Shown: in pieces, positions 32,426 through 45,031 of the stretch | Layout: each line of letters begins with the position of its first letter | How positions within the stretch are numbered: position 1 is the stretch's first letter | From: Lachnospiraceae bacterium UBA7050 | GTDB lineage: Bacteria; Bacillota; Clostridia; Lachnospirales; Lachnospiraceae | Assembly (NCBI GenBank): GCA_002493905.1 | Contig: DLAJ01000009.1 | Span: 1 to 64,000, forward strand | Direction of reading: 5' to 3' | DNA: 64,000 nt | Program-made: the position numbers and the translations under genes | The notes under the pieces: model-generated | What the model was told of the DNA's origin: nothing | The model's input: the letters and a program-made list of their open reading frames with translations, nothing else | The model's database searches: none

Positions 32426-34048
<1,623 letters not shown>

Positions 34049-34074
34049 GACGCTTGGGAAGGCGGTGAAATGCA

Positions 34075-36448
<2,374 letters not shown>

Positions 36449-36532
36449 GGAAACCGCGCGTTCTGCAGCTATGATAATGGGGCGTAACGGGACGCGCGCT
36501 TTATAGTACGGAATCAGGATTGAGGTGGCTGT

Positions 36533-36937
36533 ATGGCAGAGGACAATCGTTTTGCGATTAAAATTATCACGCCGGACCGCGTTTTTTACGAGGGAACCGC
36601 GACGATGGTCGAGTTTAATACGACGGAGGGAGAGGTAGGTATTTATAAAAACCATATCCCGATGACGATGATCATCAAGCCTGGCATTCTCTATATCACG
36701 GACGGTGACGATCAGAAGATAGCGGCGCTCCATGCCGGGTTTGTAGAAATCTTAAAGGAACAGATTACGATTCTTGCAGAGATTGTAGAGTGGCCGGATG
36801 AGATTGACATAAACCGCGCGGAGGCGGCAAAGGAGCGTGCCGAAAAGCGTCTGTCCGAAAAGGACCCCAAAACCGATATCGCGCGTGCCGAGACTGCACT
36901 TCTGCGTGCGATTGCGCGCATCTCCGCGATCCGGTAA
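36533..36937 (+). CDS. atpC: F-type ATP synthase subunit epsilon
   Basis: 134 residues: beta-sandwich (IKIITPDRVFYEGTATMVEF, TEGEVGIYKNHIPMTMIIKPG) and C-terminal helical hairpin. It couples rotor to c ring and inhibits hydrolysis. Last gene of the operon; the terminator lies at 37021-37050. Confidence 0.96.
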   Translation: MAEDNRFAIKIITPDRVFYEGTATMVEFNTTEGEVGIYKNHIPMTMIIKPGILYITDGDDQKIAALHAGFVEILKEQITILAEIVEWPDEIDINRAEAAKERAEKRLSEKDPKTDIARAETALLRAIARISAIR

Positions 36938-37020
36938 ACCGGTGGCTCCATAAGACAGTGTTTGCCGGCTTCGGTTATCATTTGGCGGCATGATAAAACA
37001 GAGCATTATATGGATATCAA

Positions 37021-37050
37021 AGAGTTCCGCAAAGGCGGAACTCTTTTTTT
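37021..37050 (+). terminator. Terminator of the ATP synthase operon
   Basis: AGAGTTCCGC (37021-37030), AAAG loop, GCGGAACTCT (37035-37044), then six T. Confidence 0.93.
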
Positions 37051-37152
37051 AAGTATCATTCTACTTCCGCACGCTTTTTGCTCATTCACATATCATAATA
37101 CAAATCACAAACTCGTTATGCGCAAAAAGTGTGCGCAGAAATGGGGAATAGA

Positions 37153-37752
37153 ATGGAACAGCATCGAATCGTACCTTTTTATCAGACATACCATATGCCG
37201 CCTTATCCCACGCCGTATATGCCGCCGTATGCTATCCCTATGAACGGCTATCTGCCGCTGTATATGGCACAGGAGACGGACATGAGGGAAGATTTACAAT
37301 ATTTGCAGGAAATGTTTCCGGAGACGGCAAGGCGCTATGCGGCAAAGATTGCTTCCGTTGTAGACCGTCTGGATTATAAGGGGAGCATGATTTATGACGA
37401 ATTTCCTGACAGGATTCGTTTGCAGCGTCTTGCTCATGACATTATGAAAATGATAGAGAAGGAAGAAGCGGACGCGGCACCGGACGGAATGGAAATGCAC
37501 AGACCGGGGAGTGCAGGTTTGCAGCCTGGAAGCACGGGGGCACAGCCGGGGAGTGCAGGAGTACAGCCTGGAAGCGCGGGAACGCAGCAGGGGAATGCAG
37601 GAATGCGGCCCGGTGGAATGGGAACGGGCAGCGTGCCGGAGTCCGGTTATAAGGAAGAACTGATCTATGTGCTTCTCAGCTATGAAATTGCGAAAAGAAG
37701 ACACGGGGCGGGCATGGACTTGTCGAAATTTTACGGCGTGGGTGACGTTTGA
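37153..37752 (+). CDS. Repeat-bearing protein, Pro/Tyr/Met-rich start; function unknown
   Basis: 199 residues. The N-terminus is rich in Tyr, Pro and Met (FYQTYHMPPYPTPYMPPY), as in some spore coat proteins. A helical region follows (about 40-105: LQYLQEMFPETARRYAAKIA, IRLQRLAHDIMKMI). Residues about 115-160 are seven-residue repeats of the PGSAGxQ type. The end is helical (LIYVLLSYEIAKRRHG). The ATG at 37153 follows GGGGAAT; an upstream GTG frame is less likely. It may be a spore-coat-associated protein, but this is a guess. Confidence 0.7.
   Translation: MEQHRIVPFYQTYHMPPYPTPYMPPYAIPMNGYLPLYMAQETDMREDLQYLQEMFPETARRYAAKIASVVDRLDYKGSMIYDEFPDRIRLQRLAHDIMKMIEKEEADAAPDGMEMHRPGSAGLQPGSTGAQPGSAGVQPGSAGTQQGNAGMRPGGMGTGSVPESGYKEELIYVLLSYEIAKRRHGAGMDLSKFYGVGDV
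37500..37626 (+). repeat. 21-bp tandem repeat encoding PGSAGxQ
   Basis: About six diverged 21-bp units (consensus residues PGSAGVQ, with GLQ, GAQ, GTQ variants) in frame inside the gene at 37153. The unit resembles collagen-like Gly-rich linkers. Confidence 0.8.
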
Positions 37753-37815
37753 GCGCATCCTGAAAAAACGGAATACGTCTGCGCTGTTTTTCAATTGCTG
37801 CATATGAAATTTGTA

Positions 37816-37844
37816 TTGTGAAAATACAGAAATTGGCATAAAAT
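37816..37844 (+). promoter_or_regulatory. Promoter directly abutting the 842-residue protein gene
   Basis: TTGTGA (37816-37821) and TAAAAT (37839-37844) with 17-nt spacing. The -10 ends 6 nt before the ATG, so the transcript would start at or next to the start codon. Confidence 0.5.
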
Positions 37845-37850
37845 AAGTAC

Positions 37851-40379
37851 ATGAAAAAAATCATCTTTCATGGCATCATATGCGCTGTGACTTTTTTGAC
37901 CGCACTGGTGATCATCAGTAATCTTTTGAATCAGGGTAATACGGATATGACGGAAGAAATGCGTCCGGCGAGCCTGCCGCTGATCTATATGAATGTAGAC
38001 GGCGAGCGCGTGAATTGTCTGCACGGCTATCGGGTGCTGCCGCAGCTTTCCTGTCTGCGCGACAGCATCACGCCGCTGGGTGACGGCAGGACGCTTTCTT
38101 TTGATGTACAAAAATATGGCAGAAGTGTCAGCAGGATTTTTTTTGAGGTGCGGAGTGTGGAAGGCTCCCGGCTGATTGAGGACGGGCAGCTGATGGAATA
38201 TTCGGATATCGGGGATGAGATTCATGTGGACTTTGCGATCAAGGACCTGATAGAGACCCAGACGGAGTATAGTCTGATCCTAAAGCTGGAGCTGGATACG
38301 GAACAGGAAATATCTTATACAACGCGTATCATTCTTGCAACAGATTATCATGCTGAAGAAAAGCTTGCTTTTGCACGTGAGTTTTCGGCTAGAACCTTTG
38401 ACCGCGAAGAAGCGCGTGAGATCATTAAATACCTGGAATCAAACTCACAGGGTGATAATACATCATTCGGCGTTGTCAATATTCACAGCAGCTTCAACCA
38501 GATCACATGGGGCTCACTTGGGGTGGAGAAGGAGACGGAGCCGGTCTTTACGCTTTGTGAGCTTGCCTCGCAGACAGCTTCCGTTACGGGCGATTACATT
38601 GTGTCCGTGCAGGAGGGGCGTAACAGACATTATTACCGCGTGGAAGAGTTTTACCGCCTGCGCTATACGGTGGACCGTATTTATCTGTTGGATTTTGAGC
38701 GCACAATGACGCAGATTTTTGATGAAAATAATACGACCGCTTATGCCGGAAATAAAATTGTGCTCGGCATTCAGGAGGAAGAGCCGCTGCTTGTTGAGTC
38801 TGACGGAGGAAATGTTTTTGCTTTTGTGTGCGACAAGGGGTTGTACTCCTACAATGTATCGGAGCAGAAGATGGCGGTGCTTTATACGTTTCAGGATCAT
38901 ACGTTTGATGCGAGATGCATGTATGACGCGCATAATATCAAAATTTTAAGCGTCGATGAGACGGGAAATGTATGTTTCGTTGTATATGGCTATATGAACC
39001 GGGGACACCATGAGGGTGAAGTCGGTATCATGGTCTGCTACTATAACGGCATGCTGAATACGGTGGAAGAGGAAATCTATATTCCCTATGATAAGAGCTA
39101 TGAGATTCTGGAAGCGGAAATGAATATGCTTTCCTATGTCAGCAGGACGAATGTTTTTTATTTTATTCTGAATGGCGATATTTATGCGGTCAGTCTGGAC
39201 GGCCGCAGTTATGAGATTATGGCGGAAAACTTGGAAGTCGGCAGGTTTCAGGTCTCGCCCGACCAGAGCTTTCTTGTGTGGCAGGAGGGAAAGAGCGCGG
39301 AAGCGAGCGTATCCCTTGTGCATATGAATCTGAATACGCAGGTACAGAAAAAAATCAGTGCGGGCGTCGGAAATTATATCAAACCGATTGGCTTTATGGG
39401 CAGCGATCTGATCTACGGCGTGGCGCGCAGAGAGGATATTTATACGGACAGCTACGGAATCAGCACATTTCCCATGTATCAGGTTGTTATTATGGATGAG
39501 AACGGGACTGTGTTAAAAGAATATGGAAGTGAAGGCGTTTTTGTGACGGGCGGTCAGATCATGGACAATCAGCTTAATATGACACGCGTGATCAAAAAGG
39601 AAGATGGTTCCTATACGGCGGCAGAGGACGACCAGATCATTAATAATATTGAGCAGGAGGCGGGCGTCAATACGGTTGAGAAGCCAGTTACAGAAAAATA
39701 TGAAACAATCGTACAGATTGTCGTAAAAAATACAATTGACCAAAAGGCGCTGCAGATATTAACTCCGAAAGAAGTGATTTTTGAAGGAAACAGGACGCTT
39801 GCCGTTTCGGAGGATAACGATATCGGGCGGTTTTATGTGTATGCAAAGGACGGCGTGATTGGGATGTATAACCACGCCGCCGATGCGATCAATCTTGCCT
39901 ATGAAAAGTCAGGCGTTGTTGTGGATGACTCCGGTTATTATGTCTGGGTGAAAGGCAACCGCCGCACGCGCAATCAGATCATGGCAATATCCGCGCAGAG
40001 TGCGGGCGAGACGAGAGGCTCGACCGCAGTATGCTTAGATACGCTGCTCGCCAATGAAGGCGTGGCGCGCAACAGCCAGTATCTGCTTGATGAGGGCGAG
40101 ACGGTGCTTCAGATTCTCAGAGAGGGACTGCCGGACTGCCGTATTCTGGAGCTGTCAGGATGCAGTCTGGACGCGATTCTTTACTATGTCAACCGGGATA
40201 TTCCAGTGCTGGCGCTGATGCCCGAAAATAGCGTGCTGATTATCGGTTATAACGATTCGCAGATCGTTCTCATGGACCCGAAGTCGGAAAGCCTTTATAA
40301 AAAGGGCATATCGGAGGCCGACGAGTGGTTCCGCACAAACGGGGCGGTATTTATTTCTTATCTGAATGAACAGTCCTAG
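37851..40379 (+). CDS. Large membrane-anchored extracellular protein, C39-like tail
   Basis: 842 residues. One N-terminal membrane helix (about 4-24) anchors a large outside region. Residues about 250-520 alternate short beta strands in a propeller-like pattern (NILSVDETGNVCFVVYGYM-type units, QVSPDQSFLVW, IYAVSLDGRSYEIMAENLEV). The last about 110 residues (VLQILREGLPDCRILELSG, YYVNRDIPVLALMPENSVL, YNDSQIVLMDPKS) resemble the C39-like peptidase fold, but no catalytic Cys-His pair is evident, so it is probably inactive. No ribosome binding site precedes the ATG, and the promoter abuts it, suggesting a leaderless mRNA. No known family recognised. Confidence 0.75.
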   Translation: MKKIIFHGIICAVTFLTALVIISNLLNQGNTDMTEEMRPASLPLIYMNVDGERVNCLHGYRVLPQLSCLRDSITPLGDGRTLSFDVQKYGRSVSRIFFEVRSVEGSRLIEDGQLMEYSDIGDEIHVDFAIKDLIETQTEYSLILKLELDTEQEISYTTRIILATDYHAEEKLAFAREFSARTFDREEAREIIKYLESNSQGDNTSFGVVNIHSSFNQITWGSLGVEKETEPVFTLCELASQTASVTGDYIVSVQEGRNRHYYRVEEFYRLRYTVDRIYLLDFERTMTQIFDENNTTAYAGNKIVLGIQEEEPLLVESDGGNVFAFVCDKGLYSYNVSEQKMAVLYTFQDHTFDARCMYDAHNIKILSVDETGNVCFVVYGYMNRGHHEGEVGIMVCYYNGMLNTVEEEIYIPYDKSYEILEAEMNMLSYVSRTNVFYFILNGDIYAVSLDGRSYEIMAENLEVGRFQVSPDQSFLVWQEGKSAEASVSLVHMNLNTQVQKKISAGVGNYIKPIGFMGSDLIYGVARREDIYTDSYGISTFPMYQVVIMDENGTVLKEYGSEGVFVTGGQIMDNQLNMTRVIKKEDGSYTAAEDDQIINNIEQEAGVNTVEKPVTEKYETIVQIVVKNTIDQKALQILTPKEVIFEGNRTLAVSEDNDIGRFYVYAKDGVIGMYNHAADAINLAYEKSGVVVDDSGYYVWVKGNRRTRNQIMAISAQSAGETRGSTAVCLDTLLANEGVARNSQYLLDEGETVLQILREGLPDCRILELSGCSLDAILYYVNRDIPVLALMPENSVLIIGYNDSQIVLMDPKSESLYKKGISEADEWFRTNGAVFISYLNEQS

Positions 40380-40463
40380 GGAAACAGGGATGGTATCACT
40401 GTTCATCGGCGTTTTTTGAAAAAGGCAGCCCGGCATATGACTTCCGGTATGGCATATAAACGG

Positions 40464-40946
40464 TTACGAAAAAATCTGCCGCCTGTATTTTTCAAGGACA
40501 AGAAGCAGAAGCATACCGAGTACGCCGGCGGACAGTATTTCACCTGCGCCCACAGTGAGGAAGGAGAGCCAGATCGGACCGATGCCGTAAGCGGCTTTCA
40601 GTACAAATGGGACAACCAAGGTGTTTGCAATGATCGGAGGAAGCGGGGCAAGCCATTTATGCCTGCGCAGAAAATAGGTTCCGACAGCGGCTGCCAAAGT
40701 TGCCAGAGAGCCTAAGATGATGTCGAGCAGCGCTCCGCCTGCAAGAATATTGCTAAGCAGACATCCGATAAAGACACCCGGTATGGCGGCAGGAGTAAAA
40801 TACGGAAGGATGGTCAGCGCTTCCGAGAAACGGAGCTGAACCTGCATGGAAGAGAGCCCAAGCGCTGAGGCAATGAGCGTGAAGACCACATACAGCGCGG
40901 CTGTCATCGCTGCCTGTGTCAGGAACAAAATACGTGTGTTTTTCAT
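40464..40946 (-). CDS. queT: QueT family queuosine precursor transporter
   Basis: 160 residues, about five membrane helices. It fits the QueT family of ECF-type S components (FTLIASALGLSSMQVQLRFSEALTILPYF, then GSLATLAAAVGTYFLRRHKW). These take up preQ1 or a related queuosine precursor with the shared ECF energising module. A preQ1-I riboswitch (40955-40998, minus strand) overlaps its ribosome binding site, supporting the assignment independently. Confidence 0.92.
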   Translation of the reverse strand: MKNTRILFLTQAAMTAALYVVFTLIASALGLSSMQVQLRFSEALTILPYFTPAAIPGVFIGCLLSNILAGGALLDIILGSLATLAAAVGTYFLRRHKWLAPLPPIIANTLVVPFVLKAAYGIGPIWLSFLTVGAGEILSAGVLGMLLLLVLEKYRRQIFS

Positions 40947-40954
40947 GTGAAATT

Positions 40955-40998
40955 CTCCTTTAGTTTTGTTTTACGTCAGGAAGGTCTCGAACTGACGC
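40955..40998 (-). promoter_or_regulatory. preQ1-I riboswitch upstream of queT
   Basis: On the minus strand: stem CGTCAG (40997 to 40992), loop TTCGAGACCTTC, stem CTGACG (40979 to 40974), then the A-rich tail TAAAACAAAACTAAAGGAG. Compact size, the C-rich loop and the AAAACTAA tail match the preQ1-I class. The tail runs into the AAGGAG ribosome binding site of queT, so ligand binding should hide it and turn off translation. Confidence 0.85.
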
Positions 40999-41032
40999 TG
41001 CCGGGTTAAGAGGCAGGCTGCCTTCATAAACC

Positions 41033-41074
41033 CTAAGCAATGCCGGGAACGATTCCGTCCCCGGCATTGCTTAG
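41033..41074 (-). terminator. Strong hairpin upstream of the queT leader
   Basis: CTAAGCAATGCCGGG (41033-41047) and CCCGGCATTGCTTAG (41060-41074) form a 15-bp perfect stem. It lies between the small gene at 41117-41347 and the riboswitch on the minus strand, so it probably ends the former's transcript. No long T-tract. Confidence 0.55.
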
Positions 41075-41116
41075 AACTTATGACAACGAAACGTATATCA
41101 AACATCGTTTTGTTGT

Positions 41117-41347
41117 TCAGTAATGGTATTCCTTTGGCTGATAGAAAAAATTCTGCATCCTGCAGTCAGAATCATAAATGGTTGTGATGCAGGAAAGCGG
41201 AACATCGTCGCATTCCTGGGCGGCGCTGCTGAACGCTTCCGAAAACGGGCGTTCAGATTTTTTACGCTTGGAATACGGATGAGAAGAAGGCTGTTTGTCC
41301 CGTTTTGTCCTATTAACGTCAGAAACTACCATTACTGCGTTCACCAT
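41117..41347 (-). CDS. Small conserved-looking protein of unknown function
   Basis: 76 residues. A basic N-terminal half (NRTKRDKQPSSHPYSKRKK) precedes FSEAFSSAAQECDDVPLSC and an aromatic tail NFFYQPKEYHY. I recall similar short proteins ending in this kind of tail in Lachnospiraceae but cannot name a family. The ribosome binding site is weak. It lies between hairpins at 41033-41074 and 41469-41502, consistent with an independent transcript. Confidence 0.5.
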   Translation of the reverse strand: MVNAVMVVSDVNRTKRDKQPSSHPYSKRKKSERPFSEAFSSAAQECDDVPLSCITTIYDSDCRMQNFFYQPKEYHY

Positions 41348-41468
41348 AAAAATACCTGAAATTCCGTTTACTACGTTAATCCCTCCTTGGATGCGTATTT
41401 TAACAGTGTCTGACGCGATATGAAATTCTTCTCACTTATTATTTCGTCCGGACAGCCGGAAATGTTTA

Positions 41469-41502
41469 GCGGTATCTGCCGAAATTTTTCAGCAGATACC
41501 GC
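41469..41502 (-). terminator. Hairpin downstream of prs
   Basis: GCGGTATCTGC (41469-41479) and GCAGATACCGC (41492-41502), a perfect 11-bp stem 35 nt after the prs stop on the minus strand. Confidence 0.65.
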
Positions 41503-41536
41503 GTTATGCTTTTTGGGAAAAAGGACCCCGTCTGTT

Positions 41537-42736
41537 TCAGTTCTGCGGCGTAAGCTTGTCCGCTTTGTATTTGGCAAGGAGCGCCTGAATACGGTCATTC
41601 GGATTGAGCAGATCGCTGATCGAGGAATCGTGATTCAGGGTGTCGATCAGGTAGGCGATATACTTGCTCATGTCGCAGTTAATATAGTAAGGTTTAGAGA
41701 GCAGTTCAGGCGTCTGATAGATCAGATTTGTTGTCAATACCCTGTCAATAATGCCGTTCTCATATGCATTATCGAATTTTGCAAGACCGTTTGTGAATAG
41801 ACCAAACGTGGAAAAGACGAAAATACGCCTTGCCTTGCGCTTTTTTAATTCGGTTGCGACATCAAGCATGCTGTCGCCGGAAGAAATCATATCGTCGATG
41901 ATGACCATGTCCTTACCCTTGACATCTGTGCCGAGAAACTCATGTGCGACGATCGGATTCTTGCCGTTGACAATCTGCGTGTAATCACGCCGTTTATAGA
42001 ACATGCCCATATCAAGCCCGAGCACGTTTGCAATATAGATTGCACGGCTCATACCGCCCTCATCCGGGCTGATGACCATCATGTGGTCGGAATCGATCTG
42101 CAGGTCGTTCACATTGCGCAGCAGTCCCTTGATAAACTGGTAAGCGGGCTGTACGGTCTCAAATCCGTGCAGCGGTATGGCGTTCTGGACGCGCGGGTCA
42201 TGTGCGTCGAACGTGATGATATTATCCACACCCATTGCGACCAGCTCCTGAAGCGCGATCGCGCAGTCGAGCGATTCGCGGGAAGTCCGTTTATGTTGTC
42301 TGCTTTCATAAAGAAAAGGCATAATGACGGTAATCCGCCTTGCTTTTCCGCCGACGGCAGCAATAATGCGTTTCAAGTCCTGAAAGTGATCGTCGGGTGA
42401 CATGTGATTTTCATAGCCGCTCAGCGGATAAGTCAGGCTGTAATTGGCAACGTCCACGAGAAGATAAAGATCGGTTCCGCGGACGGATTCTAAAATTACG
42501 CCCTTTGCCTCACCCGAACCGAAACGGGGTACCTTGGCGCTCAAAATGTAGGAGTTGCGCTGATAGCCTGCAAATGCAAGAGAATCTTTGTGCTCACTCT
42601 CGCGTTCCGTTCTCCATTTGACAAGGTAATAATCTACCTTTTCACCGAGGGAGCGGCAGCCCTCAAGCGGAATGATGCCGAGAGAGCCGACGGGAATGGT
42701 CTCGAGGTTGCGTTTTTCCTCGCGCTTCGTAGTCAT
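41537..42736 (-). CDS. prs: Ribose-phosphate pyrophosphokinase, long form
   Basis: 399 residues, longer than the about 315 of classical Prs. It makes PRPP from ribose-5-phosphate and ATP. The catalytic loop region has YESRQHKRTSRESLDCAIAL and the PRPP site is VIIDDMISSGDSMLDVA. Both differ from the E. coli type, and an N-terminal extension of about 40 residues is present. It is last in the minus-strand unit dnaD-dnaI-prs, 9 nt after dnaI. The PRPP feeds Upp encoded elsewhere in the window. Confidence 0.92.
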   Translation of the reverse strand: MTTKREEKRNLETIPVGSLGIIPLEGCRSLGEKVDYYLVKWRTERESEHKDSLAFAGYQRNSYILSAKVPRFGSGEAKGVILESVRGTDLYLLVDVANYSLTYPLSGYENHMSPDDHFQDLKRIIAAVGGKARRITVIMPFLYESRQHKRTSRESLDCAIALQELVAMGVDNIITFDAHDPRVQNAIPLHGFETVQPAYQFIKGLLRNVNDLQIDSDHMMVISPDEGGMSRAIYIANVLGLDMGMFYKRRDYTQIVNGKNPIVAHEFLGTDVKGKDMVIIDDMISSGDSMLDVATELKKRKARRIFVFSTFGLFTNGLAKFDNAYENGIIDRVLTTNLIYQTPELLSKPYYINCDMSKYIAYLIDTLNHDSSISDLLNPNDRIQALLAKYKADKLTPQN

Positions 42737-42745
42737 GAAAGAGCC

Positions 42746-43717
42746 TCACTTTCTGGATAGTAGTCTTTTTTTGTACATTCTGATGTCCGGGCCGCTCAGC
42801 TTACAGATTTCATAGCTGCTTGTAATCCGTGAAAAGATACGCTCGGAATAGCGGTCCGAAAGCTCCTGTAATGAAAGATTGGTTGAGATAACGGTTGCTT
42901 TTTTACGGATATGCCGCTCATTCAGGCAGGAAAATAACTGCGAAGCGACAAAGGAATTCGTAAGTTCTGTTCCAAGGTCATCAATGATGAGAAGATCGCA
43001 CTCGAACAGGTCGTCCAAAAAGCTGTTCAACTCTCCGCGGTTTTCGCGTTGAAAAGCACAGCGTGACAGCTCATTAAACAATCTTGTCGCGCTGAAATAG
43101 ATCACAAGATTGCCTTTTTCAATCAGCTCCTTTGCAACACAGCCGGAGAGGAAGGACTTCCCCGTTCCTACTGTACCATAAAAAAAGAGATTGTGGTAGT
43201 CGGAATTAAAGTTCCTGATAAAATTCTTACAGGTTGTTACGGCGTTCTGAAAACGCGTCAGATCCTCGCCCTCATAATATTCGTAGGAAAGCGTATCGAA
43301 ATTGTCCTGCTTTAAGAGTTCGCGAATGCCTGACTGTTCATATAAAAGGGAAACGGAAGCCTGCCGGAAACAGGCGCATTTGACACCATCCGTGTAGCCG
43401 GTATCTTTGCAGAGCGGACAGGTGTACTGCATGGAAAGGTAGTCTGCAGGATAGCCGGCGCGGGAGAGCAGGTTTGCCTTTTTGGCCCTGATGAGTGCGA
43501 TATCCTCCGATATGCGCCGTGCATCCTCGCTTTGACCGTCGAGAAGACAGTCTGCCTTTTGTAAGAAAAGCGCGGATTCCTCACGCTCAAGCGCTTCGTA
43601 TTCCGGAAGCGCTTCGCGGACTTCATAAAGACGTGCGTTCCGCTCGCGCTGGTGCGCAAGCTGCCGCTCGTCGTAGGCTCTCATGATAGAATCGTATTGT
43701 GAATTGGACAGCGGCAC
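42746..43717 (-). CDS. DnaC/DnaI-like helicase loader ATPase
   Basis: 323 residues. The N-terminal third is helical and ends in a zinc-binding segment (CPLCKDTGYTDGVKCACF). The AAA+ domain has Walker A GTVGTGKSFLSGCVA, Walker B LLIIDDLGTE and a sensor-1 VISTNLS. It should load the replicative helicase. The gene is 11 nt after the DnaD gene, forming a primosome unit. Confidence 0.92.
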   Translation of the reverse strand: MPLSNSQYDSIMRAYDERQLAHQRERNARLYEVREALPEYEALEREESALFLQKADCLLDGQSEDARRISEDIALIRAKKANLLSRAGYPADYLSMQYTCPLCKDTGYTDGVKCACFRQASVSLLYEQSGIRELLKQDNFDTLSYEYYEGEDLTRFQNAVTTCKNFIRNFNSDYHNLFFYGTVGTGKSFLSGCVAKELIEKGNLVIYFSATRLFNELSRCAFQRENRGELNSFLDDLFECDLLIIDDLGTELTNSFVASQLFSCLNERHIRKKATVISTNLSLQELSDRYSERIFSRITSSYEICKLSGPDIRMYKKRLLSRK

Positions 43718-43728
43718 AGAAAACCTCC

Positions 43729-44793
43729 TTAGTTGCTCAAAATTTCTTTTTCAAGTTCACCGTAATCATAGGTGTTCTGCTGAAACTGATTGAATTTATT
43801 CCGCTCGCTGTGGGACGAAGCGCCGGCGGCAGCAGGCTGTGCTGCACGGTGGGACTGATCGAGAGCGGAAATATCTTCTTTGCTCTGCACATTCTGTTTG
43901 TGCCAGCTTGTCAGGATGCCGTCGGCATACTCAAAGCGATGCTTGTCGGTTGCCAGTACGGTACGGCCGCATGCTTCGACAATAATGTCGGAAACAAAAC
44001 CATAATCTCCTGTCCACTTACGGATATAGGATAACTCGCGGTCAGTCGGAGCGCCTGTTTTGCCGAGCGCGCGCATAATGCCGTAAACCGTGCGGTCATA
44101 GCCGGCGCAGAAGCGCGCTGCTTCCTTTGGAGAGGTAATGCCGTTTTCTGCCCATGTAATGGCGACGCGTTCGATATATCGGAAGTCTTTTTTGTCCCGT
44201 TCTACGCAGTACTGGATCAGATAATCGATCAAATCGTTTGAGAAGCGCAGCGTGTCCGATAAAAAAAGAATGGTCGAGACATTGGACTGCGAGAGCGGTC
44301 TGCCAATATAGGTCTGGATCGCAAACATGAGCTGTCTGGTATCTTCACGTTTCTGGAAAGCAGACAGCCGGTCAAGCGAATAGACTGGTTTTTCAAAAGA
44401 AGAGGCCGCCGGCGCTTTTTCCTGTGAAGCATTCTTGTTTATGGAAATGATCTCGGCACGGACAGCCTGTCTGCTGTCGGCGGGCGTCCCGGCGGGATCG
44501 GATAGATGCTCAATACGGATGCCGCAGATATTCTTGTCGGCATCATATGTAAGAGAGAGCAGATGCTTCTTTTCCCAATAACGGAGTGCGCGTGTGACAT
44601 CCTGTTCCGTATAATTAAAAATATCCGCAATATCGGAAATGCCGGTTGCTTTATGCGAGCTCATCATACGCAGCAGGTAGAGGTAAATCTTGATTTGCGC
44701 GTCGTTGGCATCCGCCAGATATTCATCGATAAAACGGTTTGGAACAAGCGTATGGCTGATATAATGATCTTGGGAAACTTTGAATGTGTTCAT
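43729..44793 (-). CDS. DnaD domain primosome protein
   Basis: 354 residues from ATG 44793, preceded by AGGTGA; the 17-codon upstream extension is unlikely. The N-terminus is winged-helix (RFIDEYLADANDAQIKIYLY, TGISDIADIFNYTEQDVTRA) and the C-terminal half holds a DnaD domain (YIERVAITWAENGITSPKEA). It remodels the origin and recruits the helicase loader. It is first of dnaD-dnaI-prs. A TGC-TATACT extended -10 (minus strand, about 44948-44956) and DnaA-box-like motifs lie upstream. Confidence 0.88.
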   Translation of the reverse strand: MNTFKVSQDHYISHTLVPNRFIDEYLADANDAQIKIYLYLLRMMSSHKATGISDIADIFNYTEQDVTRALRYWEKKHLLSLTYDADKNICGIRIEHLSDPAGTPADSRQAVRAEIISINKNASQEKAPAASSFEKPVYSLDRLSAFQKREDTRQLMFAIQTYIGRPLSQSNVSTILFLSDTLRFSNDLIDYLIQYCVERDKKDFRYIERVAITWAENGITSPKEAARFCAGYDRTVYGIMRALGKTGAPTDRELSYIRKWTGDYGFVSDIIVEACGRTVLATDKHRFEYADGILTSWHKQNVQSKEDISALDQSHRAAQPAAAGASSHSERNKFNQFQQNTYDYGELEKEILSN

Positions 44794-45031
44794 TGCGTCA
44801 CCTGCTTTATTTTGTTGGGTGAATCTAAAACGCATAAACCGCATCTATTCCTGCAGACAGCGCAATGATGCTTTTATCTTATATATATCCGTGCGGGGCG
44901 GCTGCAAAACGTAGGATTCTATGCAATTGATTCGTGGAAACCAGCTTAGTATAGCACAGCGGGACAAAAATAGATACAGGCAAATTGACGAAATGGAAAC
45001 GGCGCCGGTGCCGGCAGGCAAATGTGAAAAA

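Noticed and set aside
41371..41598. 75-codon minus-strand frame downstream of prs
   Set aside because: It overlaps the prs 3' end and the terminator hairpin, and its sequence has no recognisable features.
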